From the NCBI RefSeq assembly GCF_000282095.2, contig NZ_AKKC02000016.1, positions 248,001 to 312,000 of the forward strand: a DNA stretch of 64,000 bases. The letters are read 5' to 3'. A model generated the notes under the pieces. That model was not told the DNA's origin. It saw only the letters and a program-made list of their open reading frames with translations, and made no database searches. Source of the stretch: Rhizobium sp. CF080 (GTDB lineage: Bacteria; Pseudomonadota; Alphaproteobacteria; Rhizobiales; Rhizobiaceae). The translations under genes were made by a program, and so were the position numbers. Of the stretch, positions 59,134-64,000 are shown one piece after another. Numbering within the stretch: position 1 is the first letter of the stretch; each line of letters begins with the position of its first letter.

Positions 59134-59219
59134 AGATTGAGGCCGGACTGGTGCAAAAAAGCAGCCGCCTCCTCCGCGAAGATCTATCGGCGCGCATTGC
59201 ATTTTGAGGGCGGAAAATC

Positions 59220-59960
59220 ATGGACATCGATCTGAAGGGCAGGATCGCGCTGGTGACCGGCGCATCGCGGGGCATCGGCTATTTCACGGCGCTGGCGCTC
59301 GCGAAAGCCGGCGCTCATGTGATTGCCACCGCCCGCACCGTCGGCGGCCTGGAAGATCTCGATGATGCGATCAAGGCGGCCGGCGGCACCGCCACTCTGG
59401 TCCCCTTCGACATCACCGACATGACCGCGATCGACAAGCTCGGCGCCTCGATCTTCGAGCGCTGGGGGAAGCTCGACATCCTCGTGGCGAATGCCGGCAT
59501 TCTCGGCGTCATCTCGCCGCTCGGCCATATCGAGGCAAAAGTGTTCGAGAAGGTGATGCTGACCAATGTCACCGCCACCTGGCGGCTGATCCGCTCGGTG
59601 GAACCGCTGCTGACCAAATCCGATGCCGGCCGCGCGCTGATCATGTCGTCGGGCGTCGCCTCCAAGGCGCCGGCCTTCTGGGGCGCCTATTCGATCTCCA
59701 AAGCGGCGGTCGAGAACATGGCCCGCATCTGGGCCGCCGAGACCAACCACACGCCGCTCAAGGTCAACATCGTCAATCCCGGCGCCACCCGCACCGCCAT
59801 GCGCGCCCAGGCGGTGCCCGGCGAAGATCCGGAAACCCTGCCGCATCCGTCGGAAGTCGCCGAAAAGATCCTCTTCCTCGCCTCCCCCGATCTTCAGGAT
59901 ACCGGGCGCCTGTTCGTGGTGCGTGACAACACGTTCGTGGATTTCCGCGCGCCGGAATAA
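59220..59960 (+). CDS. SDR-family oxidoreductase
   Basis: A 246-residue short-chain dehydrogenase. Cofactor motif TGASRGIG lies near residue 14, NAG near 91, and the catalytic set is the serine of ALIMSSGVAS with YSISK. The C-terminus (PHPSEVAEKILFLASPDLQD, then RLFVVRDNTFVDFRAPE) is not the usual TGQ-type end. The start ATG 59220 is preceded by a weak GGGCGGAAAATC site. A short remnant of a related SDR C-terminus lies 330 bp downstream. The substrate is unknown; such proteins follow purF in some rhizobia. Confidence 0.9.
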   Translation: MDIDLKGRIALVTGASRGIGYFTALALAKAGAHVIATARTVGGLEDLDDAIKAAGGTATLVPFDITDMTAIDKLGASIFERWGKLDILVANAGILGVISPLGHIEAKVFEKVMLTNVTATWRLIRSVEPLLTKSDAGRALIMSSGVASKAPAFWGAYSISKAAVENMARIWAAETNHTPLKVNIVNPGATRTAMRAQAVPGEDPETLPHPSEVAEKILFLASPDLQDTGRLFVVRDNTFVDFRAPE

Positions 59961-60063
59961 AAGCGACCCCTTGCCGCATGGGCGCACTTGCATTTGACAT
60001 TGGTCAATTCTGGGGGTCGATAGGAAACCGCCCCAGAACGGCCGCCGCAATGCAAGGACGTCC

Positions 60064-60282
60064 ATGCAACCGCACCTTACCGAAGAGCAAAGAGAACAGG
60101 CGACGGCAACCGCCAATCTGGTCGCAGCAGCGATGGCCCGCCTTCACCGCGAGCATGGCGAAGCGGCCGTCATGGAAGCGATGCGGCTGATCAGTTCCGC
60201 CATGACCGACGACGCGCGGCGCAAGTCCATCGCCCAGGCCCTGCTCGACAACAGCAATCCGCCAACCGACGAAGGCCGCTGA
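60064..60282 (+). CDS. Small helical hypothetical protein
   Basis: 72 residues, highly charged and predicted fully helical (LTEEQREQATATANLVAAAM, LHREHGEAAVMEAMRLISSA). No signal, membrane segment or cysteine. Alanine-rich amphipathic helices hint at a coiled-coil or oligomeric role. The frame has good third-position GC bias for a coding region. It sits 103 bp after the SDR gene and just before an SDR remnant whose ATG overlaps its stop. I do not recognise the family. Confidence 0.6.
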   Translation: MQPHLTEEQREQATATANLVAAAMARLHREHGEAAVMEAMRLISSAMTDDARRKSIAQALLDNSNPPTDEGR

Positions 60283-60491
60283 TGCGGCCGCATCCATCAG
60301 AAGTGGCGGAAAAGATCCTCCTCCTTGCATCCCTGGATGCTTGCCGTTGGCGGCTGGAAACCTGGCGATCAGCTTCGGCAATCCCGGCTGCAGCTTCGGC
60401 GACCGCCCATATCCGCGAATGCCGATATCCGCCACCTGGGAGCAACCGCTCAACGCCTCTCCGCAAGCGAATCTTCGGTCCTCTCAGGTGA
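60282..60491 (+). pseudogene. Remnant of a second SDR gene (C-terminal fragment)
   Basis: The frame starting at ATG 60282 opens RPHPSEVAEKILLLASLD (nucleotides 60285-60338), almost identical to the C-terminal PHPSEVAEKILFLASPD of the SDR encoded at 59220-59960. Most base changes between the two stretches are in third positions. After residue 19 the likeness ends and the sequence turns Arg/Ser-rich. It looks like a fragment left after duplication and deletion, although the frame itself is open and could be translated. The remainder up to 60483 shows nothing recognisable, and its end overlaps the pyrE stop. Confidence 0.7.
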
Positions 60492-60999
60492 GGTCAGCGA
60501 AATCCAGCGCCGGAAGCACCAGCAGGTCCGGCAGCACAGCAATCAAAGGCTTGCCTTCGCCTCGCCAAATAGCGCAGACGACGGCTTCAACATCTGCGCC
60601 GGCGGAGCGCACCTGGCTCGCAGCTTCTGCAACGGCTCCGCCGGTCGTTATAACATCCTCGACGAGTAGGACTTTCCGGCCCTCTATCTGCACGCCTTCG
60701 ACGGCTTTGCAGGTTCCGTATTCCTTCGCCTGCTTGCGCACGAACACCAGTGGCAAATCGCTTTCCAGCGACATGGCCGTGGCGATCGGGATGCCGCCCA
60801 GTTCCAGCCCGGCGAGAATTTCGGTACCTGTCGGAACCAGATCCAGCATGCGCCGGGCGATGCGGCGCAGCAGTGCCGGGTCGGACTCAAATCGGTATTT
60901 GTCGAAATAGCGAGTGGAGTTTTGCCCAGACCGAAGTCGAAAGGTCCCATGCAGAAGTGCGGCGGCAACGATGTCGGCGCCCAGCGATTCCTTGCTCAT
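60484..60999 (-). CDS. pyrE: Orotate phosphoribosyltransferase (short type)
   Basis: Adds PRPP to orotate to give OMP in pyrimidine synthesis. It is 171 residues, shorter than E. coli PyrE (213). FRLRSGQNSTRYFDKYRFES is the family N-terminus. LAGLELGGIPIA and FVRKQAKEYGTCKAVEG form the substrate loop region. The PRPP motif is VLLVEDVITTGGAV at residues 110-123. Rhizobia commonly carry a longer pyrE near pyrC, so this could be a second copy or an orthologue of a different subgroup; a genome search would tell. No operon partner is present. Confidence 0.88.
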   Translation of the reverse strand: MSKESLGADIVAAALLHGTFRLRSGQNSTRYFDKYRFESDPALLRRIARRMLDLVPTGTEILAGLELGGIPIATAMSLESDLPLVFVRKQAKEYGTCKAVEGVQIEGRKVLLVEDVITTGGAVAEAASQVRSAGADVEAVVCAIWRGEGKPLIAVLPDLLVLPALDFADLT

Positions 61000-61230
61000 A
61001 GATTTTCTCCTATGATCTGCTCTGGGTCGGGTGCCATAGTCGATGATTGTTACAGCTATAATGTCGCCGCTGAAAATTCTCGAGAAGACCGGAGGCTGGT
61101 GCGAGCTTGCAACCCTGCCCTCCTCCTCCGAATTGCCATGACCTCTACCCCATGGATAAGAATCGATTTCCCGCTATGCTGCGGGGCCTGCGATAGGGCG
61201 CAGGAACTTCATATTTCGGGGGAAAATCGG

Positions 61231-61611
61231 ATGAGAAACATCGCTTTCTACTTCTTCGGTGCAGCCGTGCTCTGTGTGACCATCGGTATGTTCTGGGGCA
61301 TTCACATGGCTATTTCAGGCGACCACCTGATGGCGCCGGCGCATGCGCATCTGAACCTGGTCGGCTGGACGACGATGGGGCTTTTCGGCCTCTATTACAC
61401 CGTGACGCCGTCGGCGGCCGACACCCTGCTGTCGAAGGTCCATCTCGGCTTTGCGGTTCTCGGCGTGCTCTGTATCGTGCCGGGCATCGCCATGGCGGTG
61501 TCCTCGGGCGGCGAGGCACTTGCCGCGATCGGCTCGATCCTTACCGTCATCTCGATGCTGATCTTCCTGTTCACCGTCGCCAGGAACGGTATCGGCAGCA
61601 AGACGGCGTAA
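61231..61611 (+). CDS. Small four-helix membrane protein with haem-copper-oxidase-like HAH motif
   Basis: 126 residues with four membrane helices (MRNIAFYFFGAAVLCVTIGM; APAHAHLNLVGWTTMGLFGL; a third at about 75-95; a fourth at about 100-120). The motif AHAHLNLVGW in helix two resembles the first haem-ligand region of cbb3- and NorB-type oxidase subunits, in which a histidine precedes LN-x-x-G. The protein is too short to be an oxidase subunit, so it is at most a one-haem or no-haem relative. GGGGGAAAATCGG just before ATG 61231 is a strong ribosome binding site. It is not linked to respiratory genes here. Confidence 0.7.
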   Translation: MRNIAFYFFGAAVLCVTIGMFWGIHMAISGDHLMAPAHAHLNLVGWTTMGLFGLYYTVTPSAADTLLSKVHLGFAVLGVLCIVPGIAMAVSSGGEALAAIGSILTVISMLIFLFTVARNGIGSKTA

Positions 61612-61826
61612 GGCCAGTTTCAGCCGTCCGGTGCGGGTAAAGCCACTTGACCAAACGGCTTGCCCGCGCCATAAACCTGCGCATGAAAACGGCGATTTCC
61701 ATTTGTGGGATCATTATCCGCTAGCGTTCGCGCTGGCCCGGCCGTTTTCGTCTCTCGAAAAGCCTTGAAGACAAACGACCCGGTCCTGCCGGCCGCTCGC
61801 CGTGGGAGACTTTGGGGAGATTTTCG

Positions 61827-63212
61827 ATGAGCACCACGCTCAGGCTCTACAATACGCTGACCCGTGAAAAGACGGCGTTCGCACCGATCGACCCGCAGAA
61901 CGTGCGCATGTATGTCTGCGGCCCGACGGTCTATGACTATGCCCATATCGGCAATGCCCGACCGGCTATCGTCTTCGACGTGTTGTTCCGTCTGCTCCGC
62001 CATGTCTATGGCGAGGCCCACGTCACCTATGCTCGAAACATCACCGACGTCGACGACAAGATCAACGCGCGGGCGCTGCGCGACCATCCCGGCCTGCCGC
62101 TCAACGAGGCGATCCGCGCTGTCACGGAAAAGACCGAGACGCAGTTCCACGAAGACGTGGCGGCGCTCGGCTGCCTGGAGCCGACCGTCGAGCCGCGGGC
62201 GACCGACAACATTGCCGAGATGATCGAGATCATCGGCAGGCTGATCGGCAACGGCCATGCCTATGTGGCATCCGGCGAAGTGCTGTTCCACACCAAGTCG
62301 ATGCGTGACTACGGCCAGCTTTCCAAGCGCCCGCTCGACGAGCAGCAGGCCGGGGCCCGCGTCGCGGTCGATGCGCACAAGAAGAACCCCGGCGATTTCG
62401 TGCTGTGGAAACTCTCCTCCCACAACGAACCAGGCTGGGAAAGCCCCTGGGGCCGCGGCCGTCCGGGCTGGCATATCGAGTGCTCGGCGATGAGCCGGCG
62501 TTACCTCGGCGAGGTGTTCGACATTCATGGCGGCGGGCTCGACCTGATCTTCCCGCACCACGAGAACGAGATCGCCCAGTCGCGCTGCGCCCATGGCACG
62601 GATGTGATGGCGAATGTCTGGATGCATAACGGCTTCGTGCAGGTCGAAGGCCGCAAGATGTCGAAGTCCGAGGGCAATTTCGTCACCATCCACGATCTGC
62701 TGCACACCGAAAAATTCGGCGGCCGCCAATGGCCGGGCGAGGTGCTGCGGCTTGCGATGCTGATGACCCACTACCGCGAGCCGATCGACTTTTCGGTGAA
62801 GCGGCTGGAAGAGGCCGAACGCCTCATCGCCAAGTGGCCGGCGGCGGAAGCCTCCGGCGCGCTCCCCTGCGATACGGTGATGAACGCGCTTGCCGACGAC
62901 CTCAACACGGTCGCTGCCGTGCAGGCGCTTCACGCGCTGGCGCAGGAGGCTCACGGCGATCCAGATGCGCTTGCGGTGTTTGCCGCAAGTGCTGCCCTTC
63001 TCGGCGTGCTTCCGGAGAAGACCGAGGTGGACGAGGCGTTGGCGTCTGCCGTCGACGCGCTGGTCGCCATGCGGCTCGAAATGCTGAAGGCGAAAAATTT
63101 CGCCGAGGCCGACAAGATCCGCAACGAACTGGCCGACAAAGGAATCCAGCTGAAGGACGGCAAGGACCCGGCAACGGGCGAGAGGGTGACGACCTGGGAG
63201 GTGAAGCGGTAA
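61827..63212 (+). CDS. cysS: Cysteinyl-tRNA synthetase
   Basis: Class I synthetase charging tRNA-Cys. It is 461 residues. The zinc-binding Cys31 is in YVCGPTVYDYAHIGNAR, with the HIGN motif at residues 40-43. The KMSKS loop (KMSKSEGNF) starts at residue 277. HHENEIAQS supplies other zinc ligands. GGGGAGA precedes ATG 61827. It is the only aminoacyl-tRNA synthetase in the window. A VOC-family gene follows after 34 bp. Confidence 0.98.
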   Translation: MSTTLRLYNTLTREKTAFAPIDPQNVRMYVCGPTVYDYAHIGNARPAIVFDVLFRLLRHVYGEAHVTYARNITDVDDKINARALRDHPGLPLNEAIRAVTEKTETQFHEDVAALGCLEPTVEPRATDNIAEMIEIIGRLIGNGHAYVASGEVLFHTKSMRDYGQLSKRPLDEQQAGARVAVDAHKKNPGDFVLWKLSSHNEPGWESPWGRGRPGWHIECSAMSRRYLGEVFDIHGGGLDLIFPHHENEIAQSRCAHGTDVMANVWMHNGFVQVEGRKMSKSEGNFVTIHDLLHTEKFGGRQWPGEVLRLAMLMTHYREPIDFSVKRLEEAERLIAKWPAAEASGALPCDTVMNALADDLNTVAAVQALHALAQEAHGDPDALAVFAASAALLGVLPEKTEVDEALASAVDALVAMRLEMLKAKNFAEADKIRNELADKGIQLKDGKDPATGERVTTWEVKR

Positions 63213-63246
63213 GCTTCACCTCTCCGATAAAGGCGAGGAGCAGGCG

Positions 63247-63633
63247 ATGATCGATCACATGGGCATCAAGGTCGCGGATTTCGACCGCGCCCGAGCATTC
63301 TACGACGCAGCCTTGGCGCCGCTCGGCGCCTCGCTGCTCTACATGGTGCCCGCCGAATATACGGGTGGCGTCAAGGTTGGCGGCTATGGGCGCGAGAGGC
63401 CGGTCTACTGGCTGCATGAGGACAAGCCGGCAGGCGGCCATTCGCAGCATATCGCATTTACCGCCAACAACCGCGCCGAGGTGGACGCCTTCTACGCGGC
63501 GGCGATGGCCGCCGGCGGAACCGACAACGGCCCGCCCGGTCTGCGCGTCCACTACCATCCGAATTATTACGGCGCCTTCGTCTTTGACCCCGACGGCAAC
63601 AATATCGAGGCGGTGTGCCACGCGCCGGAATAA
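63247..63633 (+). CDS. VOC family protein (glyoxalase-like)
   Basis: A 128-residue vicinal-oxygen-chelate fold protein. It starts MIDHMGIKVADFDRARAFYD, with the metal-ligand histidine at His4. HSQHIAFTANNRAEVDAFYA carries a second metal-ligand site, and GAFVFDPDGNNIEAV holds the last glutamate. GAGGAGCAGGCG precedes the start, 34 bp after cysS. Members include dioxygenases, glyoxalases and resistance proteins, and this one cannot be placed further. Confidence 0.88.
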   Translation: MIDHMGIKVADFDRARAFYDAALAPLGASLLYMVPAEYTGGVKVGGYGRERPVYWLHEDKPAGGHSQHIAFTANNRAEVDAFYAAAMAAGGTDNGPPGLRVHYHPNYYGAFVFDPDGNNIEAVCHAPE

Positions 63634-63696
63634 AGGTTCGGTTGTTCCGGGCGGCCAACAGGCATATGCTTACGGCATAGGCCAAGGAGAATGAAC

Positions 63697-63936
63697 ATGG
63701 GTGCAGAGCGTCATGTGAAGCTGTTCCGCAACGGCCGCAACCAAGCGGTCCGTATTCCTGTGGAATTCGAAATGCCCGGTGACGAGGCGATCATGCGTAA
63801 GGAGGGCGATCGGCTGGTCATTGAGCCGGTGAGAAAAACCGACCTTCTTGAATGGCTGGCAACAATCGGACCGTGGGAAGGAGAATTCCCCGAGCTCGAC
63901 ATCGATGAACCTCTGCCACGGGACTTCGATCTGTGA
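63697..63936 (+). CDS. vapB: AbrB/SpoVT-type antitoxin (VapB)
   Basis: A 79-residue antitoxin. The N-terminal swapped-hairpin domain reads RHVKLFRNGRNQAVRIPVEF, typical of VapB. The C-terminus (LLEWLATIGPWEGEFPELDI, then DEPLPRDFDL) matches VapB antitoxins of the STBORF type. AAGGAG lies 7 bp before ATG 63697, better placed than for ATG 63691. The stop overlaps the vapC GTG start (GTGA). Confidence 0.92.
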   Translation: MGAERHVKLFRNGRNQAVRIPVEFEMPGDEAIMRKEGDRLVIEPVRKTDLLEWLATIGPWEGEFPELDIDEPLPRDFDL

Positions 63937-64000
63937 CCGATCATACGTTCATGCTCGACACCAATATCCTGTCGGATCTCGTTCGAAATCCGCGTGGTCG
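63933..64000 (+). CDS. vapC: VapC-type PIN-domain toxin (3' end outside window)
   Basis: Only the first 22 codons are visible, starting at GTG 63933 that overlaps the antitoxin stop. FMLDTNILSDLVRNPRG is the usual VapC opening, with the first catalytic aspartate in LDTN. The rest of the gene is outside the window, so completeness cannot be judged. It is the fourth toxin-antitoxin pair of the window. Confidence 0.88.
   Translation, partial: MTDHTFMLDTNILSDLVRNPRG

Noticed and set aside
61620..62954. 444-codon minus-strand frame opposite cysS
   Set aside because: Shadow of cysS, with no homologous pattern.
1..64000. CRISPR arrays, tRNA or rRNA genes, prophage or insertion sequences
   Set aside because: No regularly spaced direct repeats, cloverleaf-like sequence, phage structural gene or transposase frame was seen in reading the window.

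Overview
The window is 64 kb of GC-rich chromosome from an alphaproteobacterium, most likely a member of the Rhizobiaceae. The evidence is gene order and family content: lptF-lptG-lptD-surA-pdxA-rsmA, fabD-fabG-acpP-fabF-mltG-yicC-gmk, rpsF-rpsR-DUF2232-rplI-dnaB-alr-radA-cvpA-purF, and uvrC-pgsA-moaD-moaE. Promoters also fit the rhizobial CTTGAC-N17-CTATAT pattern. The genus cannot be fixed from sequence alone. I saw no tRNA, rRNA, CRISPR array, prophage or complete insertion sequence.

Layout. 1-6.9 kb: a partial phnM (phosphonate degradation), a Nudix hydrolase overlapping a molybdopterin oxidoreductase, rlmJ, a secreted RNase T2, a GST and an outer-membrane beta-barrel protein. 7.6-13.8 kb: uvrC, pgsA and the two molybdopterin synthase subunits; then a solitary LivH-type permease divergent from a CGNR zinc-finger regulator, a lipoprotein and ndk. 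13.9-18.6 kb is an accessory stretch: GST, a degenerate GGDEF protein, an unrecognised 239-residue protein divergent from a Crp/Fnr regulator around a perfect FNR/FixK-type box, and a secreted trypsin-like protease. 18.7-25 kb: an ABC-F ATPase, two toxin-antitoxin modules in tandem, a lipoprotein-type polysaccharide deacetylase, holC and pepA. 25.2-33.7 kb: a PAP2 membrane phosphatase, then the LPS-export and outer-membrane assembly operon with pdxA and rsmA. 33.7-37.2 kb is an accessory insertion: two small unknowns, a GNAT, and an SDR/TetR pair with twin operators. 37.3-43.9 kb: a minus-strand block for guanylate kinase, YicC, MltG and type II fatty-acid synthesis. 44-48 kb: an aldo/keto reductase, a protein with 19-residue RTX-like repeats, and a bacterial animal-type haem peroxidase. 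48.1-59 kb: ribosomal proteins S6, S18 and L9, DnaB, alanine racemase, a ParDE module, RadA, CvpA and PurF. 59.2-64 kb: an SDR, a short remnant of a related SDR, a short-type pyrE, a four-helix membrane protein, cysS, a VOC protein and the start of a VapBC module.

How the genes work together. Most of the window is housekeeping: envelope assembly (LptFGD, SurA-like, MltG, Alr, PgsA, PAP2), lipid synthesis (FabDGF/AcpP), replication and repair (DnaB, HolC, RadA, UvrC) and translation. Between these conserved blocks sit small accessory modules: four toxin-antitoxin pairs, self-regulated repressor cassettes, and two palindromic intergenic mosaic elements. The most notable leads are the FNR-box module at 16-18.6 kb, the peroxidase next to an RTX-like repeat protein, the strong hairpin joining pepA to holC, the structured rpsF leader, the ParE gene with no standard start codon, and the remnant of a duplicated SDR. 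All functional calls come from reading motifs; no database search was run.
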